A stretch of 40,443 nt of DNA, taken from the NCBI GenBank assembly GCA_020846655.1, contig JADLDL010000225.1, positions 1 to 40,443 on the forward strand. The letters run 5' to 3'. The first letter of the stretch is position 1. Every line of letters begins with the position of its first letter. This stretch comes from Saprospiraceae bacterium (GTDB lineage: Bacteria > Bacteroidota > Bacteroidia > Chitinophagales > Saprospiraceae). Made by a program: the position numbers and the translations under genes. The notes below the pieces were generated by a model. It did no database searches. It saw nothing but the letters and a program-made list of their open reading frames with translations, and was not told the DNA's origin. This document shows positions 7,247-17,800 of the stretch, piece after piece.

Positions 7247-10200
7247 TTAGCGCAGCACCAATTTGCGCAACTGGCCTTGCATCGCCACGAAATACAGGCC
7301 ACGCGGCAGCCCGGCGGTGTGCAACAGCAGGCGTTCGTTTCCGGCAGCCAGTTGATTTTCCTGCAACAATTGGCCCGCCACATTGAACACGGATACCCGA
7401 AGGTCGCTGCGTGCCGGAAGCCCCAGGTCTACCCACACCGCGTCGTCGGTGGGGTTGGGATACAGGCGGAAAGCGGAATTCCCGCTTTCCAGATCATATG
7501 TGCCAACCGGCAGGGGCTGTATCGTAAACTGTGGTGTACCCAAAAAACCGCCTTCGCCGTCGGTGACGATAAAGGTAAAATAGTCCGGCGTGGCATCGGT
7601 GCCGTAATCGAAAAAGCGGAGCGCGCCGTTGTCGATATCCGTTTGGGTAAAATGGGCGCCGGGCTGCATGGCCCCGGTCCAGGCGCGTTCGAGGTGGCCG
7701 TGCTTGGGTGTTGCCACGAGGGTGTATTGCAATTCGCCGTGGCTGTTGTTGGCGTCTTCCACCAGCAGCAGATCAGGGGTAATCGCCCTGTTCTTGCCCG
7801 GCTCTACCGATAATATGTTGTTGTTCACCAGGTAAGGCGGCGACACGACGGCTTCGGTGCAAAATTCGAGTCGAAACCCCTGCAACGCGCCGCCGGCGCC
7901 TATTTCGTCGTCGCGCAGCCGAAGGGTCCAGACACCCGTCGATTGTTCTCCATAAAACGCAGCCAGCGGGTTCTGTGGGCGGTAAGCCTGCCCGTTTTTA
8001 GGAGGAGGGCAAGGGAAGGCCCCCGGCGCTTCATCGCTGAGTCGGAAATGAAAAGACCCGTTGTAATTGGCGCATTTTCCAGTCCACAGCACCACCTCGG
8101 TGCCTTGCGGGCTGATCAACCGGGCTTCCAGGTTTTTGAAAAATTCGTGGTAGCCCATCAGTTGTTTTACCTCCATGTTTTTGATCGGGCCGCCGTTTGT
8201 CACCGAAATTTTTGACTCGATGGTCGGTGCACTGCTGGCCGAAATCGTCAGGGGCAGGTCGTTGGCATCCCGTTGCTGGCAATTTTCAACATAGGTTGAA
8301 AAGAAATACGGCTCCGTCCAGTCGTGGATACCGCATTCGTTGCGGGGCCGCACGCGCCAGAAATAGGCTGTTCCTTTGGAAAGAAAAACCGGGATTTTGA
8401 AACTATCGATCGTCGTGGTGTTGAGCGTAGCCAATACGGTACCGGCGGCAAACGAGGGGTCGGTGCCGAATTCCAGGTCGTAACTAAGGGCATCCAGGGC
8501 TTTGGTCCAGTGCAAAATTTGCTGCAAACCCAGTTCGGTAGCGCCGTTGGGTGGCAAATTGAGGGCCAGGGCGCTGAAATCATTCCGGTAGGTGGTCATG
8601 ACTACATTCCGCAGAAACGTGCCGCCGCCGGCCACTTCTGCTTTTACCGTCAGGGTAAATACGGCTTCTACGTCGACTTTTGAAAAATCCAGGTTCAACG
8701 TAGCGCTTTCGCCGGGCTGGATCGTAGTGGCGCTCCAGGTGGCAGTCACATTGGCCGGCAAGGTGCTGGCTTCGATGGACAAGGCAACCGGACTGTCAAA
8801 ACCCAACACCCCGGCCGTTACCAATTGCACGGTATGGCTGGCCGGCAGGCAGAGTTCGGCGACATCGTTCACCAATCCCATGGTAAAGCTGGGTTGGGAG
8901 GGGGCGGCGATCCGGAAATTTTTGTTTGAAATATCATAAAAAACGCTGCCAGCGCCATCAATGCGGACCCGCGCAGTATTGGTCGGAAGATTGGGCACCA
9001 GCACGTAGTGGTTGCCATCGTTGCCCACGTTGGTAGCCAGCGTAACCGGGTACGTCAGGCCGCCATCGGTGCTCAGGCGGATGTTGACATACTTGCAATT
9101 AACCGGCGCTTTGTCCGTATTCGCAACATCCCAAGCCACTTCCACGTATTCGCCGATGTTCCACACATCCGTCGGGTTGTTGGGCGTCGACACGAGGAAA
9201 GGCCCGGCGCCAGCCCAGGCCTGGAAGGCCACGGTGGCATAGCCGACGCCGCCGCCGCCCGGGCGGTTGTCGCGGGCTGTCAGCCGGAACGTCATGTCGC
9301 GGGTCCAGGCAGGCAGTTGTTCGGTGACATCGAAGCCGTTGTTAATGACCGTCGTCAGGCGGGGGAAATAGCGGTTGGTGACATCCACGGCAGGCCGGGT
9401 CCGAAACAGGGGTGAGTTGCCGAGGGGGGTGCTGAGTGGTGTTTCCGGCCCGATATCCATTTGTTCCCAGCAATAACTCAGCGGGTCGCCGTCGGCATCC
9501 GTAGCGGAGCCGTCGAGTTCAAAAGGAGTGCCGATGGGTATAAAAAAATTGTCGGTGTAGGGCAGGGTCACCTCCGGAGCGGTATTGCCCGTTGGGGTAC
9601 TGGTGCCGCATTGTAAGCCCGGGCCATAATCCAGGAAAAATTGAATTTCCTGGATGGAGCCGCTGTGGAAATACAAATCGGCGGTATTTTGGATATCGTC
9701 GCCGCCGCAAGCACCGCAATAGGACATGATGGTGCTGCCGCTACCGGGTTCGTAGGCGGTGCCGCCTTTGCGCTGATCGGGGGCGCCGCCGTTGCAGCGG
9801 TTCCAGGTATGGCCAGCCGACATTTGGTGGCCGATTTCCTGCCCCAGTACGTAAATAAAATTATGCCCGTAGGGGGCAGTACCGGCCGTGCAGCCCCGCG
9901 CTTTACTGGCGGTACAGGTAATGCCGCCGGCTACGCCGCCGCCGCCACGGGCAAACACGTGCCCCAGGTCGTAGGCGCTTTCCGGCACACCCAGAGCATC
10001 CAGGGCAGCCTTGTTCTGACTCATCCACTCGCCTACCGTAGTACCGATAAACGGATCGGCGCTTGGGTCAAAATAGCATAGCAACTGGCTGCCCTGGATC
10101 ACATTCAGGCGCATGTGCAGGTCGCGTTCGTAGATGGCGTTCAGTTGTTGTATTTTTTCCATGACCGCCGAAAATACTTCCTGTTTGGTCGTGCCGTTGT

Positions 10201-10879
10201 CCTGGCCCCATTCGCCCGTTGTGGAAACCACCAATTTAAACTGCTTCAGTTCTACAGGTTCTAACAGGGTGCCCCGGCTTTCTACCTGGGGTACAAAAGG
10301 CGCACGGGGGTCGTCGTGCAGTTGAGCAGGGTCCAGTTGCCAACCGGTGCTGCCTGCTGCTTGTGCATCTTTCGGCAGGTCTTTGGCATCATAGGCCAGG
10401 TAATATTCCTGCTGCCCCCAGGCATAGCGCTCCACATATTCCACGCCGAAATCGGGGCGCAATATCATCGCATGAAACCCATGCAGCGTGTAACTGAGGG
10501 CTACTGTTTTGCCCGGGTTGTTCAACGAACGCCCGGAAAAGGTGCGCACAAACGGCGTTTCTTTGGCCAATTCGGGCTCCATCAATTGGGTTTCCCAAAC
10601 AGAAAACGACTCCAATCTGCCATCCGCCTGCGGGATCTCCAAGACACACGCCGAGTGCCGGGCTGCCGCTGTAAACTCCATCGGCGCTTGCTGCAACGTC
10701 GCTTGTATCGCGGGGTAATCCAGCCGGAACGTGTGGTATTGTTGGGGAAATACTTTTCGCAACTGCCCGTCGGAAAGAGCAATGGAGTGCTCGGGCACCG
10801 GTTTGAAGAAGTTGGCCGAAGTTTGGCACCACAATATATTGCTGCACAAAAAGCAGCCCAACAAAAACCAAAAACGCAT
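7247..10879 (-). CDS. Secreted reprolysin-like metallopeptidase paralog A, zinc ligand altered (type A T9SS)
   Basis: I start at ATG 10879 (1210 residues), which gives a compact signal peptide ending WCQ; an ATG at 10891 would add four residues. Rough order: signal 1-20; propeptide to about 200; M12B/reprolysin-like domain about 213-416; Ig/cadherin-like segment with DADGDPLSYCWEQMD; FN3-like segment about 776-865; P domain about 883-1006; CSPG-like repeat about 1016-1123 (FDYGTDATPDYFTFIVTDGE); type A sorting domain about 1133-1210 starting at YPNP. The zinc motif reads QEIGHQMSAGH (347-357): the first His of HExxHxxGxxH is Gln (codon CAG at 9841-9839) and the Gly is Ser. The Met-turn region STIMSY is intact. 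Export by T9SS to the surface or medium is expected; normal zinc catalysis is doubtful. Confidence 0.85.
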   Translation of the reverse strand: MRFWFLLGCFLCSNILWCQTSANFFKPVPEHSIALSDGQLRKVFPQQYHTFRLDYPAIQATLQQAPMEFTAAARHSACVLEIPQADGRLESFSVWETQLMEPELAKETPFVRTFSGRSLNNPGKTVALSYTLHGFHAMILRPDFGVEYVERYAWGQQEYYLAYDAKDLPKDAQAAGSTGWQLDPAQLHDDPRAPFVPQVESRGTLLEPVELKQFKLVVSTTGEWGQDNGTTKQEVFSAVMEKIQQLNAIYERDLHMRLNVIQGSQLLCYFDPSADPFIGTTVGEWMSQNKAALDALGVPESAYDLGHVFARGGGGVAGGITCTASKARGCTAGTAPYGHNFIYVLGQEIGHQMSAGHTWNRCNGGAPDQRKGGTAYEPGSGSTIMSYCGACGGDDIQNTADLYFHSGSIQEIQFFLDYGPGLQCGTSTPTGNTAPEVTLPYTDNFFIPIGTPFELDGSATDADGDPLSYCWEQMDIGPETPLSTPLGNSPLFRTRPAVDVTNRYFPRLTTVINNGFDVTEQLPAWTRDMTFRLTARDNRPGGGGVGYATVAFQAWAGAGPFLVSTPNNPTDVWNIGEYVEVAWDVANTDKAPVNCKYVNIRLSTDGGLTYPVTLATNVGNDGNHYVLVPNLPTNTARVRIDGAGSVFYDISNKNFRIAAPSQPSFTMGLVNDVAELCLPASHTVQLVTAGVLGFDSPVALSIEASTLPANVTATWSATTIQPGESATLNLDFSKVDVEAVFTLTVKAEVAGGGTFLRNVVMTTYRNDFSALALNLPPNGATELGLQQILHWTKALDALSYDLEFGTDPSFAAGTVLATLNTTTIDSFKIPVFLSKGTAYFWRVRPRNECGIHDWTEPYFFSTYVENCQQRDANDLPLTISASSAPTIESKISVTNGGPIKNMEVKQLMGYHEFFKNLEARLISPQGTEVVLWTGKCANYNGSFHFRLSDEAPGAFPCPPPKNGQAYRPQNPLAAFYGEQSTGVWTLRLRDDEIGAGGALQGFRLEFCTEAVVSPPYLVNNNILSVEPGKNRAITPDLLLVEDANNSHGELQYTLVATPKHGHLERAWTGAMQPGAHFTQTDIDNGALRFFDYGTDATPDYFTFIVTDGEGGFLGTPQFTIQPLPVGTYDLESGNSAFRLYPNPTDDAVWVDLGLPARSDLRVSVFNVAGQLLQENQLAAGNERLLLHTAGLPRGLYFVAMQGQLRKLVLR

Positions 10880-10984
10880 GGCAGATATCATTTGAATGAA
10901 AAGTAAGCCGAATGTATGCTAAAGGTATATGACTACCGTAAACACCGGTTCAGTTGATAAAAAGCAAACGGACCACGTGCCAGG

Positions 10985-13900
10985 TTACTGTTTCACCATA
11001 ATTTTCCGCACGCCGATGCCCGCTGCATTATCCACGCCCACGGCATACAAGCCTTCCGGCAAGCCACTCAGGTCGATTTGCGTGCTGAGTTGGCCGCTGG
11101 CCAACACCTGGCTGCGCAGCAAGCGGCCGGCCGCATCCAGTACCCGGATGCGGGTATCGGACGTATAGGCTTGCTCAAACGCCAGGCGAACAAAGCCGGT
11201 GCTTGGATTGGGCGCCAGCAGAAAATCCAGCGCCGCGTCAGGCTCCCGGGCATCGAGCGGAAAGGGTTGAATGGTAAAACAATCCTGTACCAATCCGCCT
11301 TCGCCGTCGGTCACGGTAAAGCAAAACTGGTCTTCCGGAGCCGAATGGCCATAATCAAAGTAGCGCAGGCCACCGTTGTTCAGTTCCGCCTGCGTAAACG
11401 TGGAGCCAGGCTTCAGGGCCCCGTTCCCAAACACCTGCAACTGCCCGTGCTCCGGTTCGGTCATCAGCGTATAGACCAGTTGTTCGTCGCTGTTGTTGGC
11501 GTCGATGGTTTTCAGCAAGTCCACCGAAATGCCTTTGTTGGTCCCCGGCTCCAGCGTCAGCGGGTTGTTGTTGATTAAAACCGGCGGATCGAGTTGCGCA
11601 TTGGCACAGATTTCCAGATCAAAAGCCAGAATGGCGCCACCTGAACTAATCGCATTGTCTTTTACCCGAAGGGTCCAGAAACCCATAGCGTCTTCGCCGT
11701 TCATTTTACTCAGGGCGCTGTCGGGCTTGAAGACGGTGCCATTGTTGTTGGGCGGGCAAACCAGGCCGTTGGGCCGGCTGTCGTCAAATCCAAACGTGAA
11801 ATTGCCGCTAAAGCCCCCGCATTTGCTTTTAAACAACTGCACATCGGTGCCGGAAGGGCTAATGAGGTGCATCTCCAGGTCTTTGAAAAAACTGTGGTTG
11901 CCTTGTATTTTTTTGATATTTATATCGCTGACCGTGCTGTTTCCATTGACCAAAATTCTGGATTCTACCGTCACCGCCGCATTGGAAGTGATGTTGACCG
12001 GGATTTCCGCCGATTCTTTTATTTGGCAAACATTATACAAGGTGGCAAACGCATAAGGGCCCACCCAATCGCCCGGGCCGCATTCGTTGGCCGGCCGTAC
12101 GCGCCAGTAATACACCAGCCCCTTGTCCAGGAGGATTGGTATTTTAAAAGAGTCGACCACTATGTTTTGTTTAGTCGATACCAGCGCTGCAGCATCAAAG
12201 GTGGGGCTACTGGCCACCTGTACTTCATAACTCAGCGCATCCGTTATTTTTTGCCAACGCAAGATGGGACTTTGGTCCAGGCCACTGGCGCCCTTCGCGG
12301 GCGAGTTCAGCACCAAGCCGGCAAAATCGTTGGATACCAGCGTCAGTTTTACCGTTATGGCTACCGAATCCGTATCCGCTACGCCTACGATCCCCAGGTC
12401 CAGACTGCCTTCCGGCGTTCCGTCGGGGAACAGCAGGGAGAGTTGGGTATCGTCGCCGGGCATCACGGGGTTGGGGGTAAAAACGGCCAGCACACCCGGC
12501 GGGAGCCCCGTTGCCGACAACTCGACCGCCTGCCCAAAGCCCTGTACCGAACTGGTGCTGATCAGTGTGGAGTACGAGGCCGGCAAACAAACCCGGGCCG
12601 ACAAACTGGCCGGGCACATCGAAAAGCCGGGGGCGGCGGCTGGTTCGATGCGGAAGTTAAAATTAGACACGTCAAAAAAGATATTGCCGACTGCCTCTAC
12701 CTTGATCCGCGCCTTCGTGGTGGCCACATCGGGTACCCGCACGCAGTAGTTGCCGGTGTTGGGCACCTGTTCGGCCAGCAAAACGGGATAGGTATAGCCG
12801 CCGTCCAGGCTGAGCCAGAGGTTGACGGCGCTGCAATTGACCGGTGCGGCGCTGGTATTGGCCACATCCCAGCTCACGATCTGGTACTCGTCGGGGTGCC
12901 AGGCCAGGGCCAGGGTATTGGGTGACGTGATCCGGAACGGACCGGAGTTGTTGTCTACCGTTACCAGCATGTCATCCTGCGCCGTGCGGCCTCCGGCCGG
13001 GTGGTTGTCGCGCAGGGTTACCCGGAAGTTCATTTTCCGGCCCACAGCGGGCAGTTTTTCCCATTGGGCAATTGTGTTCGTCAATATATTGATCAGGCGC
13101 GGGAAATACCGCTGCGAGATGGAATCGGGGCTGTAGGAGCGAAACAAGGGGCCATCGACGCTGCTCGATAAGGGCGGCATATCGGCTGATTCTGGGTCCA
13201 TTTGTTCCCAACAGTAGCTCAGTTTGTTGGCGTCGCCATCCGGGTCGGTGCCTTGTGCGCTGAGTACAAAGGGCGTGGATTTTGGGATGATATAATCCAA
13301 TCCGGCACTCACTTCAGGGGCATTGTTGTTGGTCGGAATGAGCAGCGGACAGTTGTTGCCGTTGCCGTCGACGATAAAACTCACAATTTCTTCCACGTTG
13401 ATCCCGTGGAAATAATCGTCGCTGTGTTGCTGCACATCGGGGGAGCAAATGCCAGCATAGCCCATGATGCTGGAGGCGCTGCCCGGCTCCATGGCCGTAG
13501 AGCCGTTGCGGTTGCAATCGTTGTTTTGCGTGTGGTTGCCGCCAAACTGGTGCCCCATTTCATGCGCTACATAGTCGATATCAAACGCATCGCCGATGGG
13601 CTCTTCCTGGCCGGTTACACCCTGGGCTTTGTTGTTGGTGCATACCGAGCGGATCGAGGCTATGCCGCCGCCGCCCGTACTGAACACGTGCCCCATGTCG
13701 TAGTTGGCCGAGCCGATCAGGTCGTTGCAGGTCGATCGGTTTTGCCCCAGCATCGTACCGCCGTCTTCGTTGTCGTAAGGGTCGGTGGCGCCATCCAGGA
13801 AAATCAGGGTATCAGTATTGCCAATGAGTTGCAGGGTAATGGCAAATTCGCGCTCATACACCATGTTGATGCGGTTGATGGACGTGACCATGGCAGCCAG

Positions 13901-14560
13901 CACCAGGGGTTTTTCGCCACCGTGGAAAGCGGCGTACTCACCGGTGCAGGCCAGGGCCAGCCGGTATTGGCGTTTTTGCCCATCATTGCCGCGCGATGAA
14001 ACAGGCTGGCCCGGTAAAATTTCATGCGAATCGAATGCCGAACCCGGATTAGTGGTACAACTGAAGGTTTGTTTTTTTGCCTTGGGCAAGTAGTCATTTT
14101 TGTGGTATACCACATAGTTCTCGGTATCGCCCTGGCTGTAAGGGTCGATGAAAATATCCTCCCGGCCTGGCTGATGGATCATGGCGTGGAAGCCCCAGGG
14201 CGTCCAGTCGCAGCTCAGCGTAGCCCCGGTTTGGTCTACCCCATAACCTTTGAAACAACGGATACCTGGGTATTTGGCTTGCAGGGCAGGAGCCAGTACT
14301 GTTGCGGGGACCAGCCGGAACCGGATCGTTCCACCACCCGGTGCCGGCAAGGTCAAAACAGGCGCCTGGCCAGCCGAAGCCGCCTCAAACAGGGAATGCA
14401 GGCTTGGATAATTCAACTGAACGCTGCGGTATTGCTGCGGAACGATCCGGCGTTCGCCAAGAGGAGAAATGTCTTTGTCGGCGACATCCTGCCAAACAGA
14501 TTGCGCTTGAAGAAGGCCGGCAAACAAACCGAAAAACACGAGTACTACTTTTTTTACCAT
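10985..14560 (-). CDS. Secreted reprolysin-like metallopeptidase paralog B (type A T9SS)
   Basis: The frame is open to 14704, but ATG 14560 starts the signal peptide (MVKKVVLVFFGLFAGLLQAQ), so the protein has 1191 residues. The zinc site is canonical: HEMGHQFGGNH at 333-343 with Glu334 as the base, and a Met-turn SSIMGYAG further on. Domain order matches its neighbours: propeptide, peptidase (about 195-400), Ig/cadherin-like segment, FN3-like (about 750-832), P domain (about 858-987), CSPG-like repeat (about 992-1097) and type A sorting domain (about 1110-1191, ending in IMVKQ). It is probably an active secreted zinc endopeptidase. It is the most divergent of the four in the catalytic domain. 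A TATTTTTG box lies just upstream, so it probably has its own promoter despite the tandem arrangement. Confidence 0.87.
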   Translation of the reverse strand: MVKKVVLVFFGLFAGLLQAQSVWQDVADKDISPLGERRIVPQQYRSVQLNYPSLHSLFEAASAGQAPVLTLPAPGGGTIRFRLVPATVLAPALQAKYPGIRCFKGYGVDQTGATLSCDWTPWGFHAMIHQPGREDIFIDPYSQGDTENYVVYHKNDYLPKAKKQTFSCTTNPGSAFDSHEILPGQPVSSRGNDGQKRQYRLALACTGEYAAFHGGEKPLVLAAMVTSINRINMVYEREFAITLQLIGNTDTLIFLDGATDPYDNEDGGTMLGQNRSTCNDLIGSANYDMGHVFSTGGGGIASIRSVCTNNKAQGVTGQEEPIGDAFDIDYVAHEMGHQFGGNHTQNNDCNRNGSTAMEPGSASSIMGYAGICSPDVQQHSDDYFHGINVEEIVSFIVDGNGNNCPLLIPTNNNAPEVSAGLDYIIPKSTPFVLSAQGTDPDGDANKLSYCWEQMDPESADMPPLSSSVDGPLFRSYSPDSISQRYFPRLINILTNTIAQWEKLPAVGRKMNFRVTLRDNHPAGGRTAQDDMLVTVDNNSGPFRITSPNTLALAWHPDEYQIVSWDVANTSAAPVNCSAVNLWLSLDGGYTYPVLLAEQVPNTGNYCVRVPDVATTKARIKVEAVGNIFFDVSNFNFRIEPAAAPGFSMCPASLSARVCLPASYSTLISTSSVQGFGQAVELSATGLPPGVLAVFTPNPVMPGDDTQLSLLFPDGTPEGSLDLGIVGVADTDSVAITVKLTLVSNDFAGLVLNSPAKGASGLDQSPILRWQKITDALSYEVQVASSPTFDAAALVSTKQNIVVDSFKIPILLDKGLVYYWRVRPANECGPGDWVGPYAFATLYNVCQIKESAEIPVNITSNAAVTVESRILVNGNSTVSDINIKKIQGNHSFFKDLEMHLISPSGTDVQLFKSKCGGFSGNFTFGFDDSRPNGLVCPPNNNGTVFKPDSALSKMNGEDAMGFWTLRVKDNAISSGGAILAFDLEICANAQLDPPVLINNNPLTLEPGTNKGISVDLLKTIDANNSDEQLVYTLMTEPEHGQLQVFGNGALKPGSTFTQAELNNGGLRYFDYGHSAPEDQFCFTVTDGEGGLVQDCFTIQPFPLDAREPDAALDFLLAPNPSTGFVRLAFEQAYTSDTRIRVLDAAGRLLRSQVLASGQLSTQIDLSGLPEGLYAVGVDNAAGIGVRKIMVKQ

Positions 14561-14580
14561 AACGAGCACGGAGAGATTTT

Positions 14581-14588
14581 CAAAAATA
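14581..14588 (-). promoter_or_regulatory. -7 promoter element for metallopeptidase B
   Basis: On the minus strand this reads TATTTTTG, a full match to TAnnTTTG, 20 bases before the ATG at 14560. It supports that start against the longer open frame, which would begin upstream of the promoter. No -33 TTTG is evident. Confidence 0.45.
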
Positions 14589-14754
14589 ACCAACAGACAC
14601 GAGTATTTTTTCCCGTCCGGCAAGCCCCAAGCAGACATAGGCTCCCAAACGGTGTGATTAAAGAGTGCCAAAAGTAACAGATCCCCTATGCGCGACGCGC
14701 CCAAACAATGTATGGTTTTGACAAAAAGAACAATCTGCCTGCTGAAGGGGGAAA

Positions 14755-14792
14755 TATAAAACCCGTACGAGGCAGGAGCCAGGTACGGGTTT
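14755..14792 (-). terminator. Terminator after metallopeptidase C
   Basis: A 10-bp perfect stem, 14759-14768 with 14783-14792 (AAACCCGTAC / GTACGGGTTT), has a 14-base loop. On the minus strand it runs into TTTTATATTT. It lies 23 bases past the stop of gene C and suggests that B and C are transcribed separately. Confidence 0.65.
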
Positions 14793-14814
14793 CTTGGTCA
14801 TGAATATCCAATGC

Positions 14815-17800
14815 TTAGCGGACCATCACTTTGCGGACACCACTGCCCTGCGCATTATCCACCTGCACGGTGTATATGCCGTCGGGCAGGTCTGTCAGCT
14901 CTAGTAAAACCGTCGACTGCCCGTTAAGCAGCAAGTCTTGCTGCAAGAGGCGCCCCGACATGTCAAACAAGCGCACGCGGGTATCGGATTGTACCGATTC
15001 GGGAAACACCAGCCGTACCGATTCGGTCGCCGGGTTCGGCGCCAGGTAAAAGTCGATCGCGCGGCCTGGTTCGGTGGTGCTGACCGGAAAGGGCTGAATC
15101 GTGAAGCAATCTTTGATCAAACCACCTTCGCCGTCCGTGACGGTAAAACAGAATTCATCATTGACGGAGTGGTTGCCATAGTCGAAATACCGGAGGCCGT
15201 TGTTGTTCAGGTCCGTTTGGGTGAATTGCGCCCCGACGGCCAGAGCGCCCGTCCAGAACAATTGCAACTGACCGTGCTGGGGCAGGCTGAGCAGGGTGTA
15301 CACCAGTTCGTTGTCGGAGTTATTGGAGTCCGTCGTTTTCAACAAATCGATACTAACGGCCTTGTTGGTGCCCGGCACCACCTGCATCAGGTTGTTGTTC
15401 ACCAATACTGGCGGGTTCAGCGAGGTGCTGGAGCACAGTTCGAGGCTAAATGCCTGAATAGCCCCCCCGGAGCTGATCACATTGTCTTTTACCCGCAGGA
15501 TCCAGTCGCCGCCCGAATCTTGTCCGTTGAAAGCGCCCAGAGCCTGGGTGGGTTTGTAGGTGCTGCCGTTGTTGGGCGGCGGGCAGCCAAACAAGGCGGG
15601 CTTGCTATCGTCAAAACCAAAATTGAAATTGCCGTTGAAATTGGGGCATTTGTCTTTGAACAACAATACATCCGTGCCGGTCGGGCTGATCAGGTGCATT
15701 TCCAGGTCTTTGAAAAAACTGTGGTTGCCTTGTACTTTGGTGATGTTGACATCGCTGATGATGCCGCCCGCTGGCACCACAATTTTGGACTCAACAGTTG
15801 TAGCCGAGTTGGACGTAATATTTTTCGGCACGTCATTCGATTCCAGGACCGTGCAGGCATCCACCAGGGTGGCAAACACAAACGGGCCGATCCAGGGGCC
15901 GGTGCCACACTCGTTTTTGCCTCGGAAACGCCAGTAAAAGACCTCGCCTTTGTCCAGCAGGATTGGAATTTTGAAACTATCGACCGCGATGTTGTCTTTC
16001 GAACTCACCAACGTACCGCTGGCAAACGAAGGGTTGCTCGCCACCTGCACTTCGTAGGTATTGGCATTGGCAGATTTGACCCAGCGCAACACCGGCGCGC
16101 GGTCCTGGCCGGCGGCGCCATTCAACGGCGACTGAAGGGCCAGGCCATCGAGGTTGTTGTAAAACACCGAAATAGTGTTGACCAATGAATCGGCCAGCGC
16201 CCCGGCCACCCCAATAATCCGGATATCGAAGGCCCCTTCCGGTTGGTTGGCCGGCACTTCGAGGTTCAGCACGGCGTCGCTGCCGGGCAGCACCGGGTTG
16301 GGGCTGATCGTAGCGGTAGCCCCCGCCGGCAAGCCGCTCACACTCAGCGTGATCGGCTCATTGAAACTGACGGCCGAGCTGGTACTGATGACCGTTGTGT
16401 ATTGTGCAGGCAAGCAAATGGTGTCAAAGAGCTTGGCTGGGCAAAACGTAAAGCCCGGCACCGTTGCCGCCTGAATTTTGAAGTTGGCATTTGAAATATC
16501 GAAAAACACATTGTCAGCGGCTTCGATGCGGATACGGGCGGTATTGGTGGTCAGGCTGGGGGCTTTTACGCAGTACCGGCCGGTATTGGCTACTTTGGAA
16601 GCCAGCAGAATTGGATACGTAAACCCGCCGTCGGTGCTCAGGCGAATGTTCACCACTTTGCAATTGACCGGCGCTTTGTTGGTGTTGGAAACGTCCCAAA
16701 CCACGGTATAGTACTGGCCTTGTGCCCACAAAGAGGTAGTCGAATTGGGGTTCAGGACCTGAAACGGACCCGCCAATTCGGTTGCTTTCATCCGCAGGGT
16801 ATCGAGGCCTACGCCGCCGCCGCCGACTTTGGCATCGCGGGCCACCAGGGCAAACGACAGGTCGCGGGTGTAGGTCGGCAGGATTTCCCTTTTGTCACTG
16901 GTTCCGGTAATGATATTCTGCAAACGGGGGAACGTGCGCGTCGGACTGCTCACCGCCGGGAATACCCGGAACACCGCCGTATTACCTGTGGGGCTACCCA
17001 AGTGTACCAGCGGGCCGGCATCAATTTCTTCCCAGCTGTACGTGAGCGGGTCGCCATCCGAGTCCACAGCAGTGCCGGTCAATTCGAAGGGCGTGCTGAT
17101 CGGGATAAACATATTGTTCGGATACGGGATGGTGACAACTGGCGCGTTATTGCCAGTGTTGATGTTGTTGCCACAGGTGGCGCCCGCACCGATTTCTACA
17201 AAACTGCGGATTTCAATGATCGAACAGGCGTGGAAATACAGGTCGGCTTGCGACTGCACATTATCGACCTGGCCGCAGGTGCCGGCATACGACATAATGG
17301 TGCTCCCGCTGCCCGGCTCGCAGGCCGAACCCGGGAAGTCGCCAGGTTTATCATCACAGTACGTCCAGGTATGACCGCCGTTGAGTTGGTGACCGACTTC
17401 CTGGCCAACTACCCCTACAAAATAATCGCCGTACTGGCCCAAACCGCCGCCGCCAGCCGAGCAGCCCCGCGCCTTCAGCTGTGTGCATACCGTACCGAGG
17501 CCTCCGGCCACGCCGGCAGCACCGCCGCCTAAATAGCGGGCAAATACGTGGCCGACATCGTAATTCGAGGACCCTACTTTTGAGTTTACCACCAGCGCAT
17601 TTTGGCTCATCCAGTCAAATACGGTGCTCCCCGAAAACGGCGAGGTAGCGGCGTCGACAAAAATGATCTTTTTCTCGTCATTCACCAGTGTCAGTTTGAT
17701 ATTCAGGTCGCGCTCGTACACCAGGCTGATCCGGTTGGTGTAGTTGACCACCCTGTCAAAAACGGCGTCTACCGTGCCGCCGTGGTCCGCACTGAATTCC

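Noticed and set aside
10985-14704. N-terminal extension of metallopeptidase B to 14704
   Set aside because: The first 48 residues precede a clean signal peptide and lie upstream of the -7 box at 14581-14588.
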